Shown one piece after another: positions 30,851 through 38,204 of a stretch of 39,869 nt of DNA (positions within the stretch are counted from its first letter, which is position 1; each line of letters starts with the position of its first letter). The position numbers and the translations under genes are program-made. Origin of the DNA: a virus. Below the pieces are notes generated by a model. It saw nothing but the letters and a program-made list of their open reading frames with translations. It was not told the DNA's origin and searched no databases. The stretch spans positions 1-39,869 of IMG/VR virus record IMGVR_UViG_3300042922_000195, one strand, 5' to 3'.

Positions 30851-30992
30851 AACTTTTACTCCTCCGTTCCATTTCTTCACAAATCCATTTTTCACGAAAA
30901 TTAAATCGCCTTTGCACGCTGCGCACGATTTTTAGTTGTGCTATTAACTCTTTGTCTGATAATTTTCGTATGCTTTCTTGTGTTGGTGTCAT
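30804..30992 (-). CDS. Small helical protein, 62 residues
   Basis: A short basic helix-rich protein (RKLSDKELIAQLKIVRSVQRRFNF). ATG 30992 with AGAGGTG five bases upstream is the start. It sits directly downstream of SSB. Role unknown. Confidence 0.6.
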   Translation of the reverse strand: MTPTQESIRKLSDKELIAQLKIVRSVQRRFNFREKWICEEMERRSKSYDQQTTTSFDCESTP

Positions 30993-31003
30993 CTGCTCAC
31001 CTC

Positions 31004-31465
31004 TCAAAACGGTAAAGAATTATCATCAATATCGATAGACGAGTTGCTGAATGGGTCTGCTTGAACGTTGTTGCGGTTTTGGTGAGCGTTGGCATTATTA
31101 GTCGTTTGATTATTTGAAACGCCAACATCTTGCGTATTTTGGCTCTTGCGACCAGTTGTGAAGCTAAACTTATCCGCCACAACTTCTGTAACATATTTTC
31201 TACCGCCTGAGTTATCTTCGTAACTGCGTGTTTGGATTCTTCCGACAACTAGAATTTCGTCACCTTTTCTGAAGTAGTTCGCAACTGTTTCAGCGGTTTT
31301 CCCCCAGAACACGATGTTCACCCAATCTGTTTCTTTTTCTCCATTGGCGTTCTTAAAATCACGATCTACTGCAATACTTGTTGTGCCCACTGCTTTACCA
31401 CTTTGCGTGTATTTAAGGTCAATGTCCTTGCCTAGTTTTCCTTGTAAAGTTACGTTGTTTATCAT
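31004..31465 (-). CDS. ssb: Single-stranded DNA-binding protein
   Basis: A 153-residue SSB. Residues about 1-105 are the OB fold (INNVTLQGKLGKDIDLKYT, then DWVNIVFWGKTAETVANYF and VVGRIQTRSYEDNSG). A Gln/Asn-rich linker follows, and the protein ends in the acidic tip DDNSLPF, which binds partner proteins in this family. It protects ssDNA during phage replication and recombination and fits with the ERF, helicase and resolvase genes upstream. ATG 31465 has GGAGG. Confidence 0.95.
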   Translation of the reverse strand: MINNVTLQGKLGKDIDLKYTQSGKAVGTTSIAVDRDFKNANGEKETDWVNIVFWGKTAETVANYFRKGDEILVVGRIQTRSYEDNSGGRKYVTEVVADKFSFTTGRKSQNTQDVGVSNNQTTNNANAHQNRNNVQADPFSNSSIDIDDNSLPF

Positions 31466-31644
31466 TTTTCTTCCTCCAACCATTTTTCTAAATCTTTTAT
31501 GAGTTCTTTTACTTTTGGCTTGCTAAGTGGTGCAGTTAGTAGCTCTCCTCTAACCGAAAAGGTAATAGTTTTGAACCTTTCTCCTTGAAATCGATCATCT
31601 ATAACAAGTGGGTTCCTTCCTCGCACCTCATAACTTTTTCTCAT
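31462..31644 (-). CDS. Hypothetical basic protein, 60 residues
   Basis: A short basic protein (MRKSYEVRGRNPLVIDDRF, then LSKPKVKELIKDLEKWLEEE). ATG 31644 overlaps the previous stop (ATGA) and has AGGAGG; it overlaps ssb by four bases. Possibly a beta-helix fold; role unknown. Confidence 0.66.
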   Translation of the reverse strand: MRKSYEVRGRNPLVIDDRFQGERFKTITFSVRGELLTAPLSKPKVKELIKDLEKWLEEEK

Positions 31645-32021
31645 TCTTCTTCCTCCTGTTCCAAAGCCCATTTCATGAATGAATTGATAACTTGAACTTC
31701 TTGATCTGGCGATAACGATTCAAGTGCTTTTTCTGTTTTTTGGTCTTCATAAACGCAAGTTATGCGCTCAAGAGCCTCGAAAACACCATCACCATCACAA
31801 TGACCTATTTTGAGCCATCCGAGTACTTGCCGCTGATTCTCGTTGAGTTGCTCTGCAAAAGGGTATAGGTCTAATTGACTAGGATTTAAGTAAGCCACTC
31901 GTTTTTGAGTAAGAACCACTTCAAGTAGTGGCTCATTTTCATCTGATATTACTCTCATAACTTTCCCCTGATTTCCTTGGAAGTAAATTTTGTCACCTGC
32001 TTTAATTTCACTCACATTCAT
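31641..32021 (-). CDS. Hypothetical early protein, 126 residues, paralogue of the 28154-28498 gene
   Basis: N-terminal small beta domain (EIKAGDKIYFQGNQGKVMRV, like a short KOW/SH3 barrel) and a C-terminal helix part with QLNENQRQVLGWLKI and INSFMKWALEQEEE. The second part is shared with the 28154-28498 protein. GGAGG lies directly before the ATG. The role is unknown; the barrel-like start could bind nucleic acid. Confidence 0.7.
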   Translation of the reverse strand: MNVSEIKAGDKIYFQGNQGKVMRVISDENEPLLEVVLTQKRVAYLNPSQLDLYPFAEQLNENQRQVLGWLKIGHCDGDGVFEALERITCVYEDQKTEKALESLSPDQEVQVINSFMKWALEQEEEE

Positions 32022-32383
32022 TCCTCCAATATCTCAATTTCTACTCTTGGGCAATCTTTATCAATCGCAAAACAATGGTGAATTTCTTTGATTTCGTTGA
32101 ATCCATCGTTTTGAATCATTCTCGCTTGCTGCATGCCATCTAATATAAACTTGACACCAAAAGCCACATTATCGGGATCCTTGCGCTTGTTTTTGCAGTA
32201 CCAAGTGATTTTCAAGTTGATTGGCGTTGTCACTCTCATCCCTGCAGCTTTCGCCATCAAGAATGCATAGCAACATTTTTCCGTGTTCTCCTTTTTCAAC
32301 TTAGCGCCTGCATATCGGTTTGTCCGCTGGCTATTGATGAACTTGTTCAGGTCTGTTAGCTCTCCTGGTATCGTAATAATCAG
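32018..32383 (-). CDS. RusA-type Holliday junction resolvase, non-AUG start
   Basis: The C-terminal part has RKDPDNVAFGVKFILDGMQQ and MIQNDGFNEIKEIHH, the D-x-D-N and D-D/G pattern of RusA resolvases. The first standard start (TTG 32299) would remove about 28 residues that look native (ITIPGELTDLNKFINSQ). Reading from CTG 32383 gives 121 residues, the family's usual length, with GAGGGG six bases upstream; ATT 32380 is an alternative. Such enzymes cut branched DNA for packaging or repair. It overlaps the upstream gene's last four bases. Confidence 0.78.
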   Translation of the reverse strand: MIITIPGELTDLNKFINSQRTNRYAGAKLKKENTEKCCYAFLMAKAAGMRVTTPINLKITWYCKNKRKDPDNVAFGVKFILDGMQQARMIQNDGFNEIKEIHHCFAIDKDCPRVEIEILEE

Positions 32384-32628
32384 AACATTCCCCTCGCTTT
32401 CAAGTATCGTTGTGCGATCTGTTCTCTGGTTTCATTGCCATTTAAGAATGGATAGCCTTGTGCTTTTTCTTCCTCAGCTATTTCGATCGCCAACCACTTA
32501 GCTTCTTCTGCGTTCGCTGGCATATTGTTTTCTTGGAACACTTTTACTTGATGTTCCAATATTCTTACTAAGTCCGATCGCACAAGGCCGTTTTCTTGGA
32601 AGATAGCCAGATATGTTTGTCCGTCCAT
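32380..32628 (-). CDS. Hypothetical phage protein, 82 residues
   Basis: A helical acidic protein (LVRILEHQVKVFQENNMPAN, then EAKWLAIEIAEEEKAQGYPF), directly after the helicase gene with no gap (TAG then ATG). GAGAGG upstream. Similar small proteins between DnaB and RusA are common in phage replication modules; role unknown. Confidence 0.66.
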   Translation of the reverse strand: MDGQTYLAIFQENGLVRSDLVRILEHQVKVFQENNMPANAEEAKWLAIEIAEEEKAQGYPFLNGNETREQIAQRYLKARGMF

Positions 32629-34914
32629 CTAACCTCTCCATTCGTCAAAGTCTACTGAGAAATCCATAAACTTCTTGTCAAAGATAAATGGCGCAACTCC
32701 TGTCATGCCTTCTCTGTTTTTGGCTACATCACATCGAATCTTGCGACTGTCTTTATCGTCAGCTGAAAGTAAGAGTGTGACATTCGCATCTTGTTCTAAT
32801 GATCCAGACTCTTTCAAATCACTGAGCATTGGACGCTTGTCTTGTCGCTGCTCGACTGCCCTGCTTAACTGAGCTAGCAACACAATGGTGATTCCGTAGT
32901 CTGTTGTGAGCTTCTTCAACTCTCGTGTGACTTCGTTCATCACTTGACGCTCATTTTTCCGAGTATCGTTAACTGTGATCAACCCTGCATAGTCTACAAA
33001 CACGACATACTTCTTATCACTCAAACGCTGTTTAATTGCGTATTTAATATCGTTCAAGTTTGAGTACTCGGATGTATAGACACGTAGATCGAATGTATTT
33101 TTCATTTCCTCATAAGCTTTGCGTGCTTTGACTTTATTTTCCTGTGAAAGCTTGTCCTTCCCCACAAATAGAAGTGAGTTGATATGTGTCTCTTTTGAAA
33201 CCAGTCGAGTCATTAGCTCGTTTTGCCCCATTTCAAAAGTGAAAAAGTCGCACTGAACATTTTCGTTATCTGTAAACAATTTGTGCATGATATTTAAAGC
33301 AAACGCCGTATTGTGAGTAACTATAAAATCGTTGCAAAGATACAACTGATCTTTGTTTTCGACTGAGATACAAGTTACTTCTTCATACCCAACTTCTTTA
33401 ATTCCAGAAATTATCGATCTATTAAATTTCTTTCTAAATTTATGGTCACATTCCAAAAGAACTTTTTTCTTAGTTGGCGTTTTGAATAATTCAGACAACA
33501 TGCTAACTTCTGCCAGAACGGATATCTCATAACAAATATTTTTTCCTCTTTCATCTTTTCTAATCTTATTTTCATATCCAACACTAAATAGCAGTTCTCT
33601 TACTTGATAAGCCATTTTTCTAGAAGTAGTGTTATATTTTACATATGGACTATTCTTACTTATATACGCTGATCCATCTGTATCAAATAATCCTCGTAAT
33701 AGCTCGAGTCTTTCGCTTATACTTGATGTCATTAAATATTCAGGTATCTCTTTCAAATGAGAATATCTGATAACTTCTGGGATATCAGAAAAAACATCTT
33801 TTGTTTGTAAATACTTTTTATTCTTTTTGTATTCTTTCAACTCGAACACCCAACTATAATTTTTTAAACTTAATTTTTTTGGTTTTGTATTTGTTATTTC
33901 AGCTACTTTTTTAAATACAAATTCGTCACATCCGCTGATTGTTAGAGGTCTTTCTGACGAGCAGCCATCTCCCAAAAACACACCAATCAAATAAGGATCA
34001 ACAAACGACTTATTTTGAGGTTTGTATTCGACAGGACCATTTAAAGGTATTGAGTACCTAGCATGCTTTTTACCATTCACATCTACTCTATGCGTTCCAG
34101 TATCAAAAATTTCTTTTGTTGTTATTTCTTTTAAATTCCCTTTTGATGTATAAACACTCCAGATGTGATCTTCATCAACAATTGTCTTTCTTCCATCTTT
34201 TAAAGTGACTTCAAAAGTTTTCAAAGTACCTCTTGGATACACGCCAACTACCCTAGTAGGTTTTCCGTGTTGATCAAAAACATAGTCATTTGGTTTTAAA
34301 TCGCCAAATTTTACTTTACCTTTTGGTGTTGGTATTTCTAACCAATTCGGATGCCCTTTCCCTGTAGCTGGTCTTCCTGCTAAGACAATCAACTTGCCAC
34401 CAGTTAGCCCACCACCAAGAAATGCATCTAGCGGTTTGTATGTCGTTAGAACATCGCTTGGCTTATCCAAGTTCTCCGAGAATTCAGAGAAAGCTTTATC
34501 CAACTTGCCATCAGACTTAATATGGTTCACGTCACACTTTTCTTCTAGCAAGCGTGTTAACTTATCGCCATCTGTTTTAGAAAGCGTCTCAGCGTATTTT
34601 ATGGACGCTGAGTGTAACTTGCGATCAAGATAATCATTGTGTATGATCCGTGCTAGCTCTCTTTCGATTCCAAGCTGATTAGCAGAATTCTTCAAGATGT
34701 CTAATTCATCTACTGTCCCCGCTTTGAAGTAATCAATGGTTCGCATTTCGCGATGAACCTGTTCGGTGTTGTATTTCATTCCTCGCAGTCTCGTCATTGA
34801 CTCTACAATCAATTTGCACTGAGGACTTTCAAACCATTCCGAATCAATATCAATGTTGGTAATGATTGATGGATTGTTTAGCATTTCAGCCACAAGTTTC
34901 AACTCATTGTTCAT
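32629..34914 (-). CDS. dnaB: Replicative DnaB-type helicase interrupted by an intein
   Basis: A 761-residue precursor. Excluding the intein (residues 187-535) it is a 412-residue DnaB-family helicase: N-terminal helical domain, Walker A GRPATGK joined to TAFALN, then FFTFEMGQNELM, a Walker B region (VVFVDYAGLI), QLSRAVEQRQDKRPMLSDL and a final KNREG region. After splicing the Walker A reads normally. The helicase would unwind DNA at the fork with the replisome organizer encoded just upstream. ATG 34914 is chosen; AAAGGAGG lies 13 bases before it, a long spacing. It overlaps the upstream gene by 11 bases. Confidence 0.92.
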   Translation of the reverse strand: MNNELKLVAEMLNNPSIITNIDIDSEWFESPQCKLIVESMTRLRGMKYNTEQVHREMRTIDYFKAGTVDELDILKNSANQLGIERELARIIHNDYLDRKLHSASIKYAETLSKTDGDKLTRLLEEKCDVNHIKSDGKLDKAFSEFSENLDKPSDVLTTYKPLDAFLGGGLTGGKLIVLAGRPATGKGHPNWLEIPTPKGKVKFGDLKPNDYVFDQHGKPTRVVGVYPRGTLKTFEVTLKDGRKTIVDEDHIWSVYTSKGNLKEITTKEIFDTGTHRVDVNGKKHARYSIPLNGPVEYKPQNKSFVDPYLIGVFLGDGCSSERPLTISGCDEFVFKKVAEITNTKPKKLSLKNYSWVFELKEYKKNKKYLQTKDVFSDIPEVIRYSHLKEIPEYLMTSSISERLELLRGLFDTDGSAYISKNSPYVKYNTTSRKMAYQVRELLFSVGYENKIRKDERGKNICYEISVLAEVSMLSELFKTPTKKKVLLECDHKFRKKFNRSIISGIKEVGYEEVTCISVENKDQLYLCNDFIVTHNTAFALNIMHKLFTDNENVQCDFFTFEMGQNELMTRLVSKETHINSLLFVGKDKLSQENKVKARKAYEEMKNTFDLRVYTSEYSNLNDIKYAIKQRLSDKKYVVFVDYAGLITVNDTRKNERQVMNEVTRELKKLTTDYGITIVLLAQLSRAVEQRQDKRPMLSDLKESGSLEQDANVTLLLSADDKDSRKIRCDVAKNREGMTGVAPFIFDKKFMDFSVDFDEWRG
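33310..34356 (-). mobile_element. Class 3-like intein with LAGLIDADG homing endonuclease in DnaB
   Basis: A 349-residue in-frame insert between K and T of the Walker A motif. The first residue is Gly, not Cys or Ser, and the end is VTHN followed by Thr. Three residues fit the class 3 W-C-T set: Trp in DEDHIW (block B), Cys in EVTCISV (block F) and Thr in VTHN (block G). Homing endonuclease motifs are LIGVFLGDG and LLRGLFDTDG. The DNA is visibly more AT-rich than flanking dnaB, as expected for a horizontally acquired element. Exact splice borders are inferred from the helicase family. Confidence 0.92.
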
Positions 34915-35707
34915 AGGCTTCAGACAACCTCCTTTGAGATTCAGCAATTTCATCAGAGATTGAAGAATTAACTTGTGGGCGATACTCATTCAAGTAATCA
35001 TCAAACTTATTTCCAAAGAGTGTTGCTGGTCTTAGGTACTTATTCATTTCTTGGTTGTTCAACCATTGGTTTGTTTTCACATCAATTACTTTTTTGAAAT
35101 CATCTAATCGTTGGCCTTCGTTCCATCTTGCTTTGATTAGGTCTTTCCATTTCTGAGTAACTTTGAATGATTTACTTGTTGCTTCGTTCAAGTATTTGAT
35201 GATGTCACTATATGGTATTTTCTCTTTATCTATATCTCTTTCTTTATCTAATTCTTTATCTATATCTGCACCGTCACGTGACGTCACGCTAACGTCACGC
35301 TCTAATAGAAGCTTTTCTTGTTTCTTCCGTTCACGATATTCCCTGTTTCTTATGGCGTTTTTCAGCCTTACTTGTTCCATGCCTTCAACGTTTTGATGCT
35401 TTTCCCAATTACTAATTGCTATTAAGCCATCGTTGCTTAGATCGATCATGTTGAAACTAGCTAAGGTCGTCAGTGCTAATCTAACTGTGTTGACGTTTTT
35501 ACCAAAAAGGGTTGCTAGCATTTCTTCTGAATAGGGCATATTTCTTTGTATATAGATCAAGCCATCATCATTAGTCTTCCCTGCTAATACGAGAAGTCTT
35601 ATCCAAATGACTAAGATTGCATCTGACTCAGGAACAGCTTGAATTAACCTTATTTTTTCATCATCAAACATTGTCGTCTTAAGCTTAATCCAACTTATTT
35701 CTGCCAC
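34904..35707 (-). CDS. Phage replisome organizer (replication initiation protein)
   Basis: A 267-residue protein. Residues about 1-125 match the phage replisome organizer N-terminal domain: MAEISWIKLKTTMFDDEKIR and a winged helix ending in AISNWEKHQN. The middle is charged (RNREYRERKKQEKLL, DIDKELDKERDIDKEK), and the C-terminal part (about 175-245) resembles the conserved C-terminal domain of these proteins (KVTQKWKDLIKARWNEG, YLRPATLFGNKFDDYL). It would bind repeats in its own gene and load the DnaB helicase. GTG 35707 has GAGGAGGGA upstream. Confidence 0.88.
   Translation of the reverse strand: MAEISWIKLKTTMFDDEKIRLIQAVPESDAILVIWIRLLVLAGKTNDDGLIYIQRNMPYSEEMLATLFGKNVNTVRLALTTLASFNMIDLSNDGLIAISNWEKHQNVEGMEQVRLKNAIRNREYRERKKQEKLLLERDVSVTSRDGADIDKELDKERDIDKEKIPYSDIIKYLNEATSKSFKVTQKWKDLIKARWNEGQRLDDFKKVIDVKTNQWLNNQEMNKYLRPATLFGNKFDDYLNEYRPQVNSSISDEIAESQRRLSEAYEQ
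35224..35301. other. Candidate replication origin: two repeat sets inside the replisome organizer gene
   Basis: Three copies of CTTTATCTA (35224, 35242, 35254; the outer two extend to CTTTATCTATATCT) are followed by three copies of CGTCACG (35272, 35282, 35293), the first forming the palindrome CGTCACGTGACG. Origins within the replisome organizer gene are known in lactococcal phages and SPP1. Binding is inferred. Confidence 0.65.
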
Positions 35708-35708
35708 G

Positions 35709-36428
35709 TTATCCCTCCTCTATTGCTTTCTTGAACAGCTCTTCTGTTTCGTATTTTTCATCAAAGCGCATTATTTGAGCGTTACTCATAATGCCAATCT
35801 TGATTAAAGCTTCTTTATCTAAATAAACAGGCTTGATCTGGTATCTCTTTAGAAATTCCCCTTGCCCAAGTTGGTGAGCAATATTGTGTGTTTTCCAATC
35901 CAAAGCCACAACTGGAAATAACCGATGGTCAACGTTATTTCTATGACGATTTCCAACTGCCGTGACATGATGTATTTGCGCTCCTGGTCTTCCAGAAACT
36001 GCACATTTTCGATACTTGCAGCAATAGTAGAAAAAGCTATCATGTTCTAGCAAATATGAGTATCTTTGTTTTAGTTGGACCCCTTCTCGAATGACAAATT
36101 GAATGAGTTTCGTTATCCAGATATTGCCTTCGTTCATACTTGCTACGGCGTGTGAGAAAGGTTCGTCTTCTGTGTACTCGTATTCGTACTTAAGCATCGT
36201 TTCTACGTGTCCTGGATCATCAACATACCAATTGGCTATGTCACTAATCAAAGCGTGAGAAAGCTTATTCTGCTTTACTGAGAGCGGTTTGTTATCTATG
36301 AGCTTTACTTTGACCAGATTATCTTTCTCACGGGCCATCATTTTGAGGTATTCGGCATTTATTTCCTCTTCAAATTCGATAGTCAATCTTTTCCCTTGGT
36401 GGTCAACTACTTTACCTAAATGAAACAT
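35709..36428 (-). CDS. HNH nuclease-like phage protein (HNHc_6 type)
   Basis: A 239-residue protein. The C-terminal half has CAVSGRPGAQIHHVTAVG followed by RNNVDHRLFPVVALDWKTH and NIAHQLG, a His-rich HNH pattern, with KYRKCAVSG supplying a possible zinc ligand. The N-terminal half includes PLSVKQNKLSHALISDIANW, a stretch common in phage nucleases placed next to ERF or Orf family genes. It may process recombination intermediates. It lies between the ERF gene and the replisome organizer. Confidence 0.85.
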   Translation of the reverse strand: MFHLGKVVDHQGKRLTIEFEEEINAEYLKMMAREKDNLVKVKLIDNKPLSVKQNKLSHALISDIANWYVDDPGHVETMLKYEYEYTEDEPFSHAVASMNEGNIWITKLIQFVIREGVQLKQRYSYLLEHDSFFYYCCKYRKCAVSGRPGAQIHHVTAVGNRHRNNVDHRLFPVVALDWKTHNIAHQLGQGEFLKRYQIKPVYLDKEALIKIGIMSNAQIMRFDEKYETEELFKKAIEEG

Positions 36429-36433
36429 TTATA

Positions 36434-37117
36434 TCACTTCTTCTTTTTGGCTTCTTTTTCATATCCATTGACCCATTTAGTCAAAGTGTTCATAACCAAA
36501 CCGAAATCATAGCCGCTGAAATCATCAAGTGCTTTAGCTTGAGAAATCCCATTTGACATCTTCGCTTGTTCGAAAAAGGCTTCTTTCGGCTGGCCTTTCA
36601 AGTCATGTAGTTTTTGTAACTGAATTTCAATCGCTTCTTTCTGCTCTGGTTCTGCCGGAATGCGTTTAAGAATTTCTTTTTGAAAAACATCTGGATCAAC
36701 TTCATCAGTCGGAATGTTAAATTCTTTAAGAAAGAATGTTTTTTCGGCATAAGTTAGTGCTTGACCGTATGCGTATGAAGCATTCTCATCATCCGCCATA
36801 GCAGCAAACAAAATTTCTTCTTTTTCTGAAGGATTATCAGCGTTGATCCATGTATATCTCATGTCCAATGTCACTAAATAGTTGAAAATATCTTTTTTCG
36901 TTTTTTCATTTACCCCTACTTTTTGTCGTTCGATTTCTTTATGAAGAACTTCGGTTTTCAAATAGAGGTTTAAACTATTCATATGACGGTTAAATTCCGT
37001 TAGAACCGTTTCAGAACTTACAACAGCAAATTTCATATACTGTTTTTGTTCCTTTTTGATATACGGAATCTTTTTTCTGAGAGTGATTAATTTCTGAATA
37101 ATATTTTTCTCTGCCAT
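36434..37117 (-). CDS. ERF family single-strand annealing protein
   Basis: A 227-residue recombinase. The ERF core is in the N-terminal 150 residues, with AVVSSETVLTEFNRHMNSL, TWINADNPSE, and YAYGQALTYAEKTFFLKEFN, then the Asp-rich EVDPD. The C-terminus is Lys-rich. These proteins anneal ssDNA during phage recombination and work with SSB. ATG 37117 shares a base with the preceding stop and has GGAAGGA nine bases upstream. It is the first gene of the recombination and replication block. Confidence 0.9.
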   Translation of the reverse strand: MAEKNIIQKLITLRKKIPYIKKEQKQYMKFAVVSSETVLTEFNRHMNSLNLYLKTEVLHKEIERQKVGVNEKTKKDIFNYLVTLDMRYTWINADNPSEKEEILFAAMADDENASYAYGQALTYAEKTFFLKEFNIPTDEVDPDVFQKEILKRIPAEPEQKEAIEIQLQKLHDLKGQPKEAFFEQAKMSNGISQAKALDDFSGYDFGLVMNTLTKWVNGYEKEAKKKK

Positions 37118-37452
37118 TAAATCAAATCCTTCCCTAAGACTGGTTCGGCAATCCAAACCAAATCTTTGTCTTTTTCATCAAATATGAATTCGCAGATGTC
37201 TTCAGCGTGGACTAGGTATTGTTTTGTTTTTTGGTAACCCTCATCCAATGAAAAGATGATTGTCCCTGGATTGGGCTTCACAAAAACGATAAACAATTCA
37301 TCGTCAGCGTTGACTACACGAGGTTTGTAGCTTGTCATGATGCGTTCTTCCTTGTATTCATCAAAACTCTTAAACTGGTGTATATTCGGAAACACATGGC
37401 TGCTTTCGTCTTGCATCAGTCTGTCGTAATCTGTTGCGATATAATCTGACAT
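37117..37452 (-). CDS. Hypothetical early protein, 111 residues
   Basis: An acidic soluble protein (MSDYIATDYDRLMQDESSHVF in parts), beta-rich in the second half (ELFIVFVKPNPGTIIFSLDEG, ICEFIFDEKDKDLVWIAEP). ATG 37452 with GAGGAG eight bases upstream is the true start; the frame extends further upstream through another gene. Role unknown. Confidence 0.7.
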   Translation of the reverse strand: MSDYIATDYDRLMQDESSHVFPNIHQFKSFDEYKEERIMTSYKPRVVNADDELFIVFVKPNPGTIIFSLDEGYQKTKQYLVHAEDICEFIFDEKDKDLVWIAEPVLGKDLI

Positions 37453-37501
37453 CTTCCCACTCCTCTTTATTTGTGGTAAACTTAGGTAAATATTTTTTCG
37501 T

Positions 37502-37535
37502 AAGACTCTATGCTTGCCGGCCGGAGTCTTTTTTT
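37502..37535 (+). terminator. Intrinsic terminator on the plus strand inside the early operon
   Basis: On the plus strand AAGACTC (37502-37508) pairs with GAGTCTT (37524-37530), a GC-rich 15-nt loop in between, followed by five T residues. On the minus strand, the sense of the genes here, no T run follows. It would stop antisense transcripts. Confidence 0.6.
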
Positions 37536-37621
37536 GCGTCCATTTTCGCTTGCGCTTCGTAGTAGATTTTTTTCCAGTCAAGCGTTCGATAGTATAGATC
37601 AAGCACTTCCGCTCTTGTCAT
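37508..37621 (-). CDS. Small hypothetical early protein, 37 residues
   Basis: A short gene: MTRAEVLDLYYRTLDWKKIY, then a basic helix with KMDAKKDSGRQA. Its ATG overlaps the upstream stop (ATGA) with a weak GGTGA ribosome site, and its last codons lie in the GC-rich hairpin. Small proteins of this start are common in this region of related phages. Role unknown. Confidence 0.6.
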   Translation of the reverse strand: MTRAEVLDLYYRTLDWKKIYYEAQAKMDAKKDSGRQA

Positions 37622-37800
37622 TTCTTCACCGTCCTTGATCGTAATTCAAATACTGCATCGTCATAGACCATTAGCAGTAACATTGCGACACAAGGAAATC
37701 CGATGACTAGCCACGTTGGTGGTTCTGATGAAAGCAATGCCCCCAATGCGAAGATGACAAGAATAAATGTTGTGCGTCTGATCCAGTAAATTTTCTTCAC
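37618..37800 (-). CDS. Small two-span membrane protein, 60 residues
   Basis: Basic start (MKKIYWIRRTTF) and two membrane helices (FILVIFALGALLSS, then WLVIGFPCVAMLLLMVY). A GTG at 37800 with AGGAGGG eight bases upstream is the likely start; the frame extends upstream through another gene. Role unknown. Confidence 0.65.
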   Translation of the reverse strand: MKKIYWIRRTTFILVIFALGALLSSEPPTWLVIGFPCVAMLLLMVYDDAVFELRSRTVKK

Positions 37801-37801
37801 C

Positions 37802-38026
37802 CTACTTTCCCTCCTCATGTCGCGTATAGTAGATTTCGTTGTAGATCTCTTGGCAAGTCTCTTTATAATAATTAATAAAATCTGTTGGGTTACCGTGCCA
37901 TTCAGGGGCATAAATCCATGTAATACCACTAGCTGCTCCTTCTTTGTCTGTAGGCCAAAAACATTTTATATGGTTAATATTTACGAATTCTTTCTGACCG
38001 AAAATACTTGTAAGTTCTATAAACAC
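37802..38026 (-). CDS. Hypothetical early protein, 74 residues
   Basis: A small protein with an aromatic core (MFIELTSIFGQKEFVNINHI and TWIYAPEWHGNPTDFINYY). GTG 38026 has AAAGGAG ten bases upstream. It lies in a coupled run of small genes. Role unknown. Confidence 0.62.
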   Translation of the reverse strand: MFIELTSIFGQKEFVNINHIKCFWPTDKEGAASGITWIYAPEWHGNPTDFINYYKETCQEIYNEIYYTRHEEGK

Positions 38027-38033
38027 TTTGCTT

Positions 38034-38159
38034 TCACTCCTTTACTTGTTCGCAATCATCAGGATAGTATCGATCGATCAAAGCGAGTGCTTCTTCTTTT
38101 GTTGAGACGGTATGCTGCATTGTCGATCCGTTTGCTTCTATTGAGATAGTGATTTTCAT
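38034..38159 (-). CDS. Small hypothetical early protein, 41 residues
   Basis: A short gene with a very strong ribosome site (AAAGGAGG six bases before ATG 38159). The product starts MKITISIEANGSTMQHTV and has an acidic helix (STKEEALALIDRYYPDD). Its 5' end faces the plus-strand gene at 38205. Confidence 0.66.
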   Translation of the reverse strand: MKITISIEANGSTMQHTVSTKEEALALIDRYYPDDCEQVKE

Positions 38160-38181
38160 GCGGTTCCTCCTTTGGTATAAT
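38153..38181 (+). promoter_or_regulatory. Promoter for the plus-strand membrane gene
   Basis: TATAAT (38176-38181) is a perfect -10 box, 17 bases after TTTTCA (38153-38158, 4 of 6 matches to TTGACA). Transcription would start near 38188, before the GGTGG ribosome site and the ATG at 38205. It overlaps the start of the minus-strand gene at 38159. Confidence 0.7.
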
Positions 38182-38204
38182 TAGTAAAAAACGGTGGTGC
38201 TATT

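Noticed and set aside
32018-32299. RusA-type gene starting at TTG 32299
   Set aside because: It would remove the conserved-looking N-terminal part and has no well-spaced ribosome site apart from sequence inside the gene.
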